Made by a program: the position numbers and the translations under genes
The notes under the pieces: model-generated
The model's input: only the letters and a program-made list of their open reading frames with translations
The model's database searches: none
Told to the model about the DNA's origin: nothing
In this document: positions 1 to 10,454 of the stretch, piece by piece
Layout of the letters: the number at the start of each line of letters is the position of its first letter
How positions within the stretch are numbered: the stretch's first letter is position 1
Assembly: GCF_037893015.1 (NCBI RefSeq)
Contig: NC_133666.1
Span: 261,132,441 to 261,196,440 of the forward strand
Length of the DNA stretch: 64,000 nt
Direction: 5' to 3'
From: Macrotis lagotis
Taxonomy: Eukaryota > Chordata > Mammalia > Peramelemorphia > Peramelidae

Positions 1-195
1 AAATCACTGTTATCTTTACTTATTATTACTTCCATAACCTTTGAAAACCAAACAGTTACTTTCTCCCATACCTGGAAAGTTTGAACTTGGAAAATTAGAA
101 AATGAAAAAAATGTAAACACCCAAACACTCCCTAGACTGTTTTCTCTGAGTACAGGAAGCTCTATCTTTAATCAATGAATGGGGGGAATAATCAA

Positions 196-560
196 TCAAT
201 TTGTCAACAAACATTTGTTAGTCACCTGCCATGGGTCTGGCACTATGCTAGGTGCCAAGATTACAAGAATGCTATAATACCTACTCTCAAGGAGTTTATA
301 CTCCAACAGAGGAGACAGAATAATTAGAAAGAAGAACAAATACAAATAAATACAAAATAGATACAAGACAACCTGAGAGACAAGCACCAGTAGCTAGGGA
401 CATTAGGAAATGTTTCATGAAGTTGGAGTCTGTGTCTTGAAGGAAGAAGGAGACTCCAGGAAGCAAATCTAGGTTCAAATCCTGTCTCTGCTACTTATTA
501 ACTGCCTACCTATGGGCAAGTCACTAATCTTCTCTGATCTTCAATTAACTACTTATGAGT
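196..560 (+). repeat. Old L2/MIR-type interspersed repeat relics
   Basis: The stretch CTGGCACTATGCTAGGTGCC (221-260 region) resembles the body of ancient mammalian L2/MIR-type repeats. Sequence from about 465, with CAAATCCTG, CTACTTATTAACTG and GGGCAAGTCACT, matches the MIR core. Heavily diverged. Positions 561-1055 show nothing I can assign. Confidence 0.45.
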
Positions 561-1055
561 TATTGATGAACCGGCTACCATCAAGGGTTAACTGGCTGTC
601 TATCTCATTCCTCATCTCACATATGTGGTTACAATGTCAATATTAATATAAGAGGAGTCTAGCACTCCCACATACTCCAGAGAAAAAGAAAACTAAAGAT
701 ATCTGAATTAAGCTCCTCCATCTGGTCAAGAACTGAACAGAATATAGACAGAACCCAGAGAATTCTGAAAGAGCGTTTGCACCAAGGAAGCAAGTGGGGG
801 ACCTGGTAAACAGACCTAAAACCTATAATTACATTCATACTCTTAGAAGATTGACAGTTATATTATAGTGCTGTAGGCTAATGATTTTTTTCAGCTAAAG
901 TCAGCATACCAAGAAACTAGGCTAACAAAAACAAGAATTTAAGTGAGAATTCCCACCTGATGTTATAAAATATATCCAATTGGAGAGATGGGTACTTACT
1001 GTGTATTTATTTACATATATTGTATATCTATTTATATGTGTATTTATTTTCTCCA

Positions 1056-1440
1056 ATAGAATGTAAGCATCTTGAGGGCAAAGAGTCTTTCATTTCTACC
1101 TATTGGGTGTTACTCCAGTCAAACTGAGACCTGGGAAAGACCTTAGCTTAAAAAAGTCAAGGTCTCCCACTGCATCTGGGGTCAACTCCAGTTGTCATGA
1201 TCTATATCTGGCCACTGAACCCAGAAGGCTCTAGAGAAGATAGTGAAGTTGATGATTTTGCACAGCCTCCCCCCTACTCACTTAAATCCAATTTTAGTCA
1301 TGGCATCACCTCCCTAATGTCATGGTCCTCTTTGAGAACAAAGGACAAACAATATGTAATGTAACCCTATGCATGCCTAGCATGAATAGCACATAGAATT
1401 GTATTCTCTCAATAAATACTTATCGATTCATTGAGAAGGC
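1056..1440 (+). repeat. L2-type tail interrupted by composite SINE
   Basis: 1056-1105 (GAATGTAAGCATCTTGAGGG) and 1353-1440 (CTCAATAAATACTTATCGATT) are the two parts of an L2-like 3' end. Between them, about 1106-1352, is a plus-strand copy of the composite SINE, recognised by TATATCTGGCCACTG, GGCATCACCTCCCTAATGTC and the terminus GAGAACAAAGGACAAACA. Other copies of that SINE are at 6559, 16547 and 61076. Confidence 0.55.
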
Positions 1441-2082
1441 TTTCAAAACAAAATAAATGCCTTAAAAACTAAAAACCTATCAAACAAGAAATCTACATGT
1501 TGATTTTCAGATTAACAAATTTATCTATTGTTAACCTTGCTTAATTCTTTAACTATTATACATTCATGGGTTTTTTTTCTAACCAACTACTTGAAGTGCA
1601 ATTTAATTTATTTCCCATAATTTATGTACACTTAACTTCTCTTATGCATCTTGCAAAGTAACTATTTCAGTTAGTTCTACCATTAGTTTTAAGATCTGAT
1701 AATCTAATATAAATAGGTAATAAGTAGAAATGAATGTTATTGCTTTTTTTCCTAGGTAAAGGGTGTCAAACAGTTCATCCAAGTAAAAATTCAAAGTACT
1801 AATAGCATACCTAAATTTTCCATCCGAAACCAAACAAAATAATCTCATACAATAGTTCTTATCTTTTCAATCAATCTTTCCACACTTCTGAATAGTCGTG
1901 CTATATTTAAATCAATAAGTTATGTGTTGTGCATTTTCAGCAAATGAATTTTTAAAACATATCTTTGTTGTATCAAACTATGTTTCTTTAAACAAGGCAA
2001 ATGGGTAATCTTCACTCAGTGCATTTTCTAAATGTGGTATTTTAAAGTTGGGAGATACTGGAGGGGGGACAGGAAGGGGAGA

Positions 2083-2086
2083 GAGG

Positions 2087-2128
<42 letters not shown>
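2083..2128 (+). repeat. (GA)n microsatellite
   Basis: Nearly perfect GA dinucleotides inside a longer purine-rich stretch from about 2058 to 2165. The flanks 1441-2057 and 2166-2477 show no assignable gene or element. Confidence 0.9.
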
Positions 2129-2132
<4 letters not shown>

Positions 2133-2506
2133 GGGAGGGATAGAAGAGATAGAGACAGAGACGGTTTCTAAATAATTCTATTTTTTAAAATCTTTATCTT
2201 ACAAAAATGAAGGAGGAAGTAGCTGACTAAACTTCTATGAAATTTTAAAAAAATTTTTCAATGACTTAAATGGAATAGAAATCACCTGTAACTTTGATTA
2301 TATTATGGTTAACTATGGTTGAATATATGGCAGCTTTTCTTCTTTCTTTCTTTCATTTTTTAGTCATACTTCAATGAATCTGTGAGCCAGTCATTATGGG
2401 GGGGCACTCCCTTTAACTCATCCATAATTTTTCAGGCTATGTGATTTTTGTCACCATCTCCCTTGGGAATCTACATACACAAAGCACTGAAGGAATTCTT
2501 CTGAGT

Positions 2507-2733
2507 CAGGGGTCCTTGATCTTTTTTTTTGTGTTACAGTCTGCGATGACAGTCTGTTGAAACTGATGAAACTCTTTTCAGAATAATATTTTTAAATATG
2601 AAGTAAATTCTAAATTTCAGCCAGAGATTAATGAAAATAAAGATGTATTTTTCCCATCCAATTCCAAAACCTCTTGAAATCTATCAAATTTTTATCTTGG
2701 GGTGGGGCTAAGGACCCCAAGTCAAAAACACTG
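2507..2733. mobile_element. hAT-like non-autonomous DNA transposon (MITE), copy 1
   Basis: The ends are imperfect inverted repeats: CAGGGGTCCTTGATCTT on the left and the complement of AAGGACCCC...ACACTG on the right. The flanking 8-mers TTCTGAGT and CTCTGGAT are compatible with a decayed hAT-style duplication (nTCTAGAn). The element resembles the one at 32168-32384, sharing TGTTACAG/TCTG, TTCAGAATAATATTTTTAA and TGAAAATAAAGA modules. No coding capacity. Old, with substitutions throughout. Confidence 0.6.
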
Positions 2734-3234
2734 CTCTGGATCTTTCAGTGCTTTGTGGGTAACAGGACTGTACTGCAGACTGTATATTTACCATCTGTTA
2801 CTCTTGCTATCTAGTAACTCCACTTCCTTTCTTGATCATACATTTCTTTGACGAAATATTAAAAAAAAGAATTGGTGTAATTTTAAACCTTAATATCTTT
2901 AGTAGCTAAAACTGTACTAAGAGTTTAGGGATATCTTATAAAATCATTATCACTTCCCAGTGACCCTAACCCCAATAATAACCCACCTTGTAATAAAATC
3001 TAGCTAAATAAAACAAATAATTATAATGGTCAAGTCTTGCAATTTTATCCTTATGGTCTATTACCTTTTCATTAAAATGGGGGAGGCCTGTTACATCACC
3101 AGTTATCTAAAAGCTAAAATTGGTAATCACCTTCTGGTTTTCTACAATGCTATTCTCTTCCACAATTGTATTGTGTAAATTGTTTTTATTTTGCTTGCTT
3201 TACTGTAGCTAGGATTATATTTCTGTCTCTGAAC

Positions 3235-3550
3235 CTTTGCACTGGCTAACCTCATACTTGAAAAGCATTCCTTCCTCATTGCTGCTCCCTAGAATTCCTC
3301 TCTTGCTTCAAGATACAGTTTGAGCACCACTTTCTACATAAAACCTTTATTGACATCTCCCAAGTATTCCTGTACTCCCTCTCAAAGTAGTATCATACTA
3401 CTTTGTATTTATACTATTTTATATTCTGTATATATTTATGTTAAGTATTTATTATCTCCCTCATTAGTATATAAGCTCTTTGCTTCATGCTTTGTATTTA
3501 CATACACATTGCTGACTATAGAGTGGTTGTTTAATGAATGCTTGCTGAAT
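3235..3550 (+). mobile_element. L2 LINE 3' end
   Basis: Landmarks in order are GAACCTTTGCACTGGCTA, GAATTCCTCTCTTGCTTC, TTTATTGACATCTCCCAAG, TTATCTCCCTCATTAG and the terminus GAATGCTTGCTGAAT. This is the order of the L2-clade 3' region. An L1 fragment is inserted into its very tail. 2758-3234 holds nothing I can classify. Confidence 0.65.
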
Positions 3551-4125
3551 TGTGTGATGGACTGTGATGCACTTAGCTCCTCTCAGCAGTTCAGTGACCA
3601 AGGAAAATTCTAAAAGACTTGTGTTGAAAAATGCCATCCACATCCAGAGAAAAAACTACAGAGACTGAATGTAGACCAAAGCAAACTATTTTCACTTTTT
3701 AAAAAAGTTTTTGCAAGGCAATGGGGTTAAATGACTTACCCAAGGCCACACAGCTATGTAATGATTAAGTGTCTAGGTCAGATTTGAACCCAGGTACTCC
3801 TGACTCCAGGGACGGTGCTTTATCCACTGCACCACCTAGCCACCCTATATTCACTTTTTAAAACTTGTTTTATGCAATTTTTTTCTTTTTCTCATTTTTT
3901 ATTTTCTGATTTTTCTGATTCTTCTTTCACAACATGGCTAATAAGGAAATATGTTAAACATGATTGTACATTTACAACCTATATCAAATTACTCTCTCTA
4001 AGGGGGAGAGGGGAATGAAGAGAGGGAGGAAGAAAAATATGGAACTTAAAAGATTACAAAAAAGATGAATGTTAAAAACTATCTTTGTATGTAACTGAAA
4101 AATTAAAATATAATATTCAAAAGTA
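3551..4125 (+). mobile_element. Older L1 3'UTR fragment, split by a SINE
   Basis: It carries the marsupial L1-like 3' sequence GTGACCAAGG, ATGCCATCCACATCCAGAG, ACATGGCTAATAAGGAAATA and CTATCTTTGTATGTAACTG. An imperfect duplication (11 of 14 bases) flanks it at 3537-3550 and 4126-4139, both in L2-tail sequence. The insertion is therefore younger than the L2 and older than the SINE at 3705. Confidence 0.6.
3705..3845 (-). mobile_element. tRNA-like marsupial SINE
   Basis: Reverse orientation: TTTTTGCAAGGCAATGGGG on the left, CCACTGCACCACCTAGCC on the right. Flanked by a TSD matching at 17 of 18 bases (3687-3704 and 3846-3863). Inserted into the L1 fragment. Confidence 0.93.
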
Positions 4126-4141
4126 AATGCTTATTGATTGA

Positions 4142-4743
4142 TATGTTTTCTTAAGTTTCTCTGAATTCTTCATAGATATTTTTCCTTATGGCACAATAAT
4201 ATTCCATTATGACCATATATCACAATTTGTTTAATAAATATTAACCCTATTTAGTTTCAATTCTTTTCTACCACAAACAGTGCTATTGTGAATTATTAAG
4301 TATGGAGATTTTTCCTTCTTTCTTTGACCTCCTAGGGTATGTACCAGACAGAGATCCCAGAGAGCAAAGTGTAGGTACACTTTTAGTGATTTTTGTTCCA
4401 TAGTTCCAAAGTATTTTTCAGAGTAGATCAGTCCATAGTTCCCACAACAGTGCATTAGTGAGTTTGTCTTTGTACTTTTGTATATTTTTGTAAACTGACA
4501 TCTTTACCAATTTGATGAATGTAAGATGAAAGTTTAGATTTGTTTTAATTTGTTTTGAAGAACTTCATTTGAAAACTACCTATATCCTTTGACCATTTGT
4601 GTATTAAAATGGTTTTTGTTTATACATTCATTTTATTTCCCATTTTGTTTTATATGATAGATCTTTATCAGACATCTTCAGTTAAAATCTTTCTCTGCCC
4701 CTCAATTTCTTCTCTCTTGATTCTAGTTGCATTTTTAATTATA
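4142..4743 (-). mobile_element. Old L1 ORF2 3' region relic
   Basis: Minus-strand L1-like sequence, with signatures such as ATTCCATTATGACCATATATC, CCACAAACAGTGC and TATCCTTTGACCATTTG. These are the reverse complement of the ORF2 C-terminal region of older mammalian L1s. Many substitutions and stops. Confidence 0.6.
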
Positions 4744-4819
4744 CAAACATTTTATGTGTTTTCCAATTATATACAACAGTAATTTCTATCAACCATTTTT
4801 ACAAGGTTTTGAATTTTAC

Positions 4820-4884
<65 letters not shown>

Positions 4885-5936
4885 CCCCCACAACAGAAGG
4901 CAATCTGATAGTCTTTACATTTGTTTCCATGATTTACATGGATCAAAATTGAATGTGTTGAGAAAAAAAACTTATCCTTAAGTAAGAAAGAAAATATTAG
5001 AGATAGCAAAATTATGTAATGCATAAAACAACTTTTTTTAAAAAACTGAAGATAATAATCTTTGGTCTTCCTTTAAACTCCACAGTTCCTTCTCTGTATA
5101 TAGATGGTATTCTCTAACACAATCCCCCTAAAATTGTCCCTGATTATTGCACTGATGGAATGAGCAAGTCCATTAAGGTTGATCATCATTCCATGTTGCT
5201 GTTTGGGTGTACAATGTTCTTATGTTCTGCTCATCTCACTCAGCATCAATTCAGACAAGTCTTTCCAGCCTTCTCTGAAATCCCATTCCTCATGATTTCT
5301 TATAGAATGATAGTGTTCCATCACATACATATATCACAATTTGTTCAGCTATCCCTCAGTTGATGGACATCCGCTTAATTTCTAATTCTTTGTCACCACA
5401 AAAAGAGTTGCTATGACTAATTTTGTACATGTCCAGCTTTCACCCTTTTTCATGATCTCTTCATAGACCCAGTAGAAGTATTGCTGGATCAAAGGGTATG
5501 CACATTTTTATAACTCTTTGGGCATAATTCCCAGTTGCTCTCCAGAAAGGTTGGATCAGTTCACAGTTCACCAACAAGTGTCCTAGTTTCCCCATATCCC
5601 CTCCAACATTGATCATTAGCCTAATATTGTCTTTGATGTCTAAATCCTGCACCCATTTTTATCTTATCTTGGTATAGGACGTGAGATGTTGGTCTAATCC
5701 TAGTTTTTACCAGTCTATCTTCCAGTTTTCCAGTAGTTTTTATCACAGAGTGAGTTCTTATCCTAGAAGCAGGACTCTCTGGGTTTACCAAACAGCAGAT
5801 TACCATAATCATTTGCTGCTGCCTCATCTGCAACTAATCTATTCCACTGATCCACCATTCTATTTCTAAGGCAGTATCAGACAGTTTTGATGACTGATGC
5901 TTTATAATATAACTTTAGATCTGGTAAGGCTAAGTG
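4744..5936 (-). mobile_element. 5'-truncated L1 with expanded CT tract in its 3'UTR
   Basis: Reverse-complement L1: 3'UTR at left (CAGAAGGCAATCTGATAGTC), then the ORF2 C-terminus on the - strand, then part of the ORF2 tail domain to about 5936. A direct repeat matching at 19 of 20 bases at 4724-4743 and 5937-5956 (starting TAGTTGCATTT) is the probable TSD. Parallel sequence at 10455-11489 confirms the family. The ORF2 remnant includes the conserved block with LVNCELIQPFWRA and DPAILLLGL. Frameshifts make it non-coding. Confidence 0.8.
4823..4880 (+). repeat. (CT)n microsatellite
   Basis: About 29 nearly perfect CT units at the place where the related L1 at 10455 has only TTTTTCCTCTAATCTTACTTCC, so the array expanded inside the L1 3'UTR after insertion. 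Confidence 0.92.
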
Positions 5937-5956
5937 TAGTTGCATTTTAAATTATA

Positions 5957-6358
5957 TATGTGAAATTCTTTTTTTATATTTTGTACACCACATTTTCTAT
6001 GCAAAACACTATTACTGAATTCTATGTATGTCCAATATATTTCTATCCTTTGCCTTTCAGGTGACCTACAACTTTGATTCTTTGGACTTCAAGACATTTC
6101 ACGATTCAAAGCTATACAAGAGACTATTGGTGTTTAAAAAGATAGATTTTTATGTCAGGGAACAAGGAAATAACTAATAATAAAGTGCTACATTGTTTCC
6201 CAAATATAGTACAATTCTTTCTCTTGTTATTTAGATCCAGGCCAGGCTCATTATACATATATGATGTCTTTCTACAGTTTATGTAGTGAATATATCCCAA
6301 TGGACTAAATCAATGAATGGACTATTCACCCAATGGATGTCCAATATGTATCCTTCAT
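5957..6358. other. Unassigned AT-rich interval
   Basis: Probably continues the old minus-strand L1 interrupted at 4743. I see no gene or clear repeat boundary. Confidence 0.3.
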
Positions 6359-6359
6359 C

Positions 6360-6535
6360 CAGCATAATATGGTGGAAAGAGAAACATTTGGAGTCAAAGC
6401 ATACTAGTAATTGCTACTTACTAGCTGTGTGATTTTGGCCAAGTAAAATCACCTGTAGACTAAAGGGATTAGACAAGATGATATCTAAGATTCTCTTGGG
6501 TTCTAAATCTTCTGATTTATCCATTTGATTTTTCT
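6360..6535 (+). repeat. MIR SINE relic
   Basis: TTGCTACTTACTAGCTGTGTG followed by GGCCAAGT and AAAGGGATTAGACAAGATGA matches the MIR core and 3' half. Diverged. Confidence 0.6.
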
Positions 6536-6558
6536 ATGTGGATTGTTGAGCTGCTATT

Positions 6559-6780
6559 TGTCCTTTGTTCTTGAAGAATACCATGATAGCAGGGAGGTGA
6601 TTCCATGATCTGCATGTGAATTGGACTGGAGTGAGAGGGGGAGGTGGTGCTAAATCACCAGCCTCACTTTCTCCTCTGGAGCCATCTGGGTCCAGTGGCC
6701 AGATATGAATCAGGACAACTGGAGATAGCCCTAGATATGAGGCAATCAGGGTAAGTGATTGTTGAGGTAATCACTGCTGA
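6559..6780 (-). mobile_element. Composite SINE (RTE-tailed type)
   Basis: Reverse orientation. It begins with TGTCCTTTGTTCTTGAAGAA, then GGGAGGTGATTCCATGAT, GGTGCTAAATCACCAGCCTC, TCTGGGTCCAGTGGCCAGATA and AATCAGGACAACTGGAGATA. The first 20 bases match the end of the RTE-like LINE at 58745 at 18 of 20 positions. Confidence 0.7.
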
Positions 6781-7362
6781 GTGGCCATAAACTCATTTAA
6801 GGAGACCTTATAGTATTCTGGAGCATAATAATCAGAAGATCATTGAACCATGTAATTTCTGTGGATGCAATTACCAAGTAATTTTGTATGATTTTCACAT
6901 CTGGATGGAAGCTGTCTTGGTGGAAAAGAGTCTTTAGGACTGCAACTGTGTTTTACATTATAGATTCAAATACTTTCTAATTAACATTTGGTCTTGTGGT
7001 CTCTAATACCCACTCAGCCAAACTGTGGGATTATGAATATGTGGTCTGCTCTAGAAAATCATCTGCAAGAGATTTTTCCCTTCTAATATTTCTATCAAGT
7101 ATAGCCTCCATGGATACATATGCCATTTCAAATAAAGTTTTCTAGAGATAAAGTAGACAAATGGTTCTACAATTACTGATGTCCTAGTTTCTGTGGTTTA
7201 GGCTCAAATATAAAAGACTTTTCAAAATAGTTAATCAAAAAAAAAAGAAATTCCCTATTTCATTAGGTAGAGTTCTCCTTTATTAGAAGTATTCAAATAG
7301 AGGTCAAATGACAACTTGTCAGTAAATATTGAATTTTTTTTTCTTTATATTCCCAGGAACTA
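6781..7362. other. Unassigned interval
   Basis: AT-rich DNA without a convincing reading frame, RNA gene or repeat end. Confidence 0.3.
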
Positions 7363-8237
7363 ACAATTTGTTAAATTAAAAAATCTCTCATAATCACAAA
7401 AGGGCCTGTGCTGTTAAGGTAGAATTTCCATGAGCAGTTAACCAGTCTTTTTTCTTCCCAGTCCTCCCTTCCTATATGTCTAATATATTTTCAAGACTTT
7501 TTCAGTAATCAGGGTAATTGGCAGGGGCATGAAAGTGACAGTAGTCTTTTTGAGATTCAAAACAATTTAGTGAGAGGTACTGACTGTTTAGAAAACACAC
7601 TGCTCATATTCTCTGAGATGAAGAGATGGCATATGGAAACCAGTTGCTCTACCTTGGTACCATAAGAAGGCCAGAAAATTTGTTAGAGCCAAGAAGTCTT
7701 CTTAACACCTGAGGTACCTTTTTGTATTAACTAACTCAGGAGTTACAATGACTTTGACTTTCCTACTTTCAGATCCATAGGTCTTTCCTGAAGAAAGAGA
7801 AAGAGATGGAAAGGATTCTGGGGGAAATGTCAGACATAGAGTACTGAGGAATTCCTTAACCAAAGAAAGAAAGGTGTTCTCATCTTAAGCTTAGATATAG
7901 GAACACAAGCAGATGGGGCAGTGAAGTAAAAGTGGAATGATAGCATAATTTCTTCACCAAGCCAAGGACTTATTTCAAGATAGAAGCTGTGGAAGAACAA
8001 AGGAGCAAACCCAGACTTTAGTCTGTAAGTCATATGCATTGTGCAGGTCAGTAGTGATCCCAAGAACCTTAGTTCTCTTATTGTAAGAACCCTGGCTTCT
8101 TTCCTACTCTGAAGGGATTTGGAAATAGTAAAAGCTGGGAATCTAAAATCTTATGAACTGGTGTTACTATATTGATCTCACAGGTATGTATGAGGTTCTC
8201 TAAACACATTATTGGCTCTCATAATATAGATCCAAAG
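7363..8237 (+). repeat. Unclassified ~880-bp dispersed repeat, copy A
   Basis: Colinear along its whole length with 49848-50734 in the same orientation. Shared landmarks in order are AAAGGGCCTGTGC / AAAGAGCCTGTGC, CATGAGCAG, TCAGGGTAATTGGCA, CACCTGAG, AAGCTTA...CACAAGCAGATGGGGCAG, GTGCAGGTCAG and CATAATATAGATC. By eye identity is roughly 70-75% with scattered small indels. Neither copy has a conserved reading frame, so it is not a gene duplicate. I cannot assign it to an LTR, DNA-transposon or SINE family. Confidence 0.75.
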
Positions 8238-8327
8238 CTAATTACATTGATTGGAGAGCATAAAGAATCAAGTGATACTTCTTCCTCACAGTCATACAGC
8301 TGTAAAAGGTCTAGTGTTCCTAGGTGG

Positions 8328-8476
8328 GTTTCTCTGTCTCTCTCTCTCTCTGTCTCTCTCTGCCTATCTCTGTCTCTGTCTCTGTCTCTGTCTCTGTCTC
8401 TGTCTCTGTCTCTGTCTCTGTCTCTGTCTCTGTCTCTGTCTCTGTCTCTGTCTCTGTCTCTGTCTCTGTCTCTCTC
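8328..8476 (+). repeat. (CT)n plus (TGTCTC)n satellite
   Basis: CT repeats at about 8331-8360 pass into about 17 perfect TGTCTC hexamers (8371-8476). It is open in several frames (Ser-Leu, Ser-Val, Cys-Leu, and Asp-Arg on the - strand) but shows no gene context. Confidence 0.95.
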
Positions 8477-8839
8477 ATTTGGTCTCTTGCTCACTCACTC
8501 TCGCTCTGTGTTGTAACTAGATCTGGGGTAGTCTCATGTGCCAGATTGTTCAGCAAATTGTTTTAAGTCTTTGATACAAAAAATATTGAAGACTTTTGAT
8601 GATGGTCTCTCTATATTGACAGATCAGGGACAAATGATTCTTTAATAATATTGTTTGAGCTATTCCTATTCTCTTAGCTGTGCCTATATCAGAGAAAGTT
8701 CACAATAATTCCTGAGTATTAAAAAACAAAAAAAACAAACAAAAAAGGAGTACAGTAATATTTATCAAGAAAAAAAGAAAAATGAGAATGAAGAAAAGGA
8801 GCATGCCTATTGAATATTACATGCTGTCCTGACAGCCTG
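8477..8839. other. Unassigned interval
   Basis: Contains an A-rich stretch around 8720-8790. No gene or repeat boundary seen. Confidence 0.3.
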
Positions 8840-8935
8840 TCTTTTAGTCAATAAACATTTATTAAATGTGTATTATGCGTCACACGTGTGCTAAGTGCCT
8901 GAGATGCAAAAATGAAAAAGAAAGGCAAGAATTAG
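8840..8935 (+). repeat. Old L2/MIR-type repeat fragment
   Basis: AATAAACATTTATTAAATGTG...GTGTGCTAAGTGCCTGAGATG matches the common mammalian pattern of a feeding L2/MIR-type repeat body. 8936-9576 has no assignable content. Confidence 0.45.
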
Positions 8936-9576
8936 TGAATAACTAGGAAATTAATTTCCTAAGAGAGCTAGGAACTTTATTGCCCAAGACAACCTGAAGT
9001 TGGAAAGAAGGTATTAGAGCAACATAACAAAAGCAATTTAAACTACAGAGGATTGTGCCTGGATCGTCTAATTTGGCTTTTCCGCTTTCATCAGGTATGG
9101 ATAGGATGGTTGCTAGATCAAAAAAATGATTGGATTTACAAGAAATAAACCTGAGAAAGTAAAGTTCTTTTATGTCCTTTCTGGGATGAAAGAAAGTAAC
9201 CAAAAGGCAGCCCAAGCTGAATTACTGGTTTGATTTATTAAGAGATAAAGTCTTGCAGAGATCAACCTTTCTTACATGTGCCTCAAGGCAAACACTTGAT
9301 GGTGAGACATAATACAAGCCTCCCCTTTAACAATAAGATACAATTGTATTTACTTTGTGACTCTCCACTATCTCATGTGAAGTCTGAATAATCTTCCACA
9401 TTACAGAAAGAAACAAATACAGAAGTATTCAAGGGTCAGTTTAACAATGGTAGTGATGGGGAGAACCCTCAAAACTTGGATGCTTGTTCTCTCTCTTTCT
9501 GTCAGATAGATGGATATAGAGATAGATATACAAAAATGCATTTATTTATCTCCAATAAAAAAGTTGAATAGTTTCA

Positions 9577-9870
9577 TTCACTCATTCATTCAATCAATTA
9601 TAGGTACTAAACACCATTCTAGGCTTTGAAAAGAGAAGCTAGTTGATACTATAGAGTATCAGGCCTAGAGTCAGGAAGACTCTTCTTTCTGAATTCAAAT
9701 ACTTATTAGCTGTGTGACCCTGAGAAAGTCAGTTACCCTATGTGCTTCAGCTTCTTCTCCTGTAAAAATGAACTGTAAAAAGAAATGACAAATCACTCCA
9801 ATATCTCAGCCAAAAGAATTCACAAATGTAGTCAGATCTGACTGAACAACAATAACAAAAGCTCTAAAAA
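9577..9870 (+). repeat. MIR-family SINE
   Basis: TAGAGTCAGGAAGACTC, ATTAGCTGTGTGACCCTGAG and the tail AAATCACTCCAATATCTC...CTGACTGAACAACAATAACAA form a MIR-type SINE with the marsupial/monotreme-style 3' end. Confidence 0.6.
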
Positions 9871-10437
9871 TGTACAAATATGATTAACACATGTTTTTAG
9901 TCTCATTGAGTTTATAATCTAATAAACTGTGAAAATTACATCCCAAGAGACATATACAAAATTATACAATAAATATATAAGAACTTAAGTACAGAACAGA
10001 ATCTGGCAAGGGTGTGAGAAGGTGTATACTGTATACTATGTACAGTATAAGAATATCTTCCTCTAAAGATCATTTCCATCTGTTCAGTCAGACATAGGAA
10101 TGTATTTATTACTTCTTTGTTATTCACTGTTATAAATAATTTCAATTTATCTCTGATACCTATAGTTAGCTTGTCATATACATTGAAGTTCTAGACTAAA
10201 AAATTTCTTTAGGTTTTTAAAAATTAAAACCTAATGTTCACACTATGTGTACAAATGTCATAATACCAAATCTTACATAATATGCCATATCAAGGCAACT
10301 TAGAAGTCAAGAACATATATAAATCCTATAATACCTCAGTGGGTCTATGACTTCATGGATATGGTCATATCTTTTAATTGTACAATTCAGGAGCCATTCA
10401 TGCCTCTTCATTTTGTGCAAATCATTTACGAATACTC
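9871..10437. other. Unassigned AT-rich interval
   Basis: No gene, RNA gene or clear repeat. Directly precedes the target site of the L1 at 10455. Confidence 0.3.
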
Positions 10438-10454
10438 TAAAACACCATATTCTT

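Noticed and set aside
4754..5024. Ser-Leu / Arg-Glu repeat frames
   Set aside because: Translation of the CT microsatellite in an L1 3'UTR.
4823..8476. CRISPR-like arrays
   Set aside because: The short repeats are contiguous microsatellites without spacers, in a mammalian genome.
8172..8566. Open frames of Ser-Leu, Cys-Leu, Ser-Val and Asp-Arg repeats
   Set aside because: Pure translation of the hexamer satellite, present in several frames on both strands.
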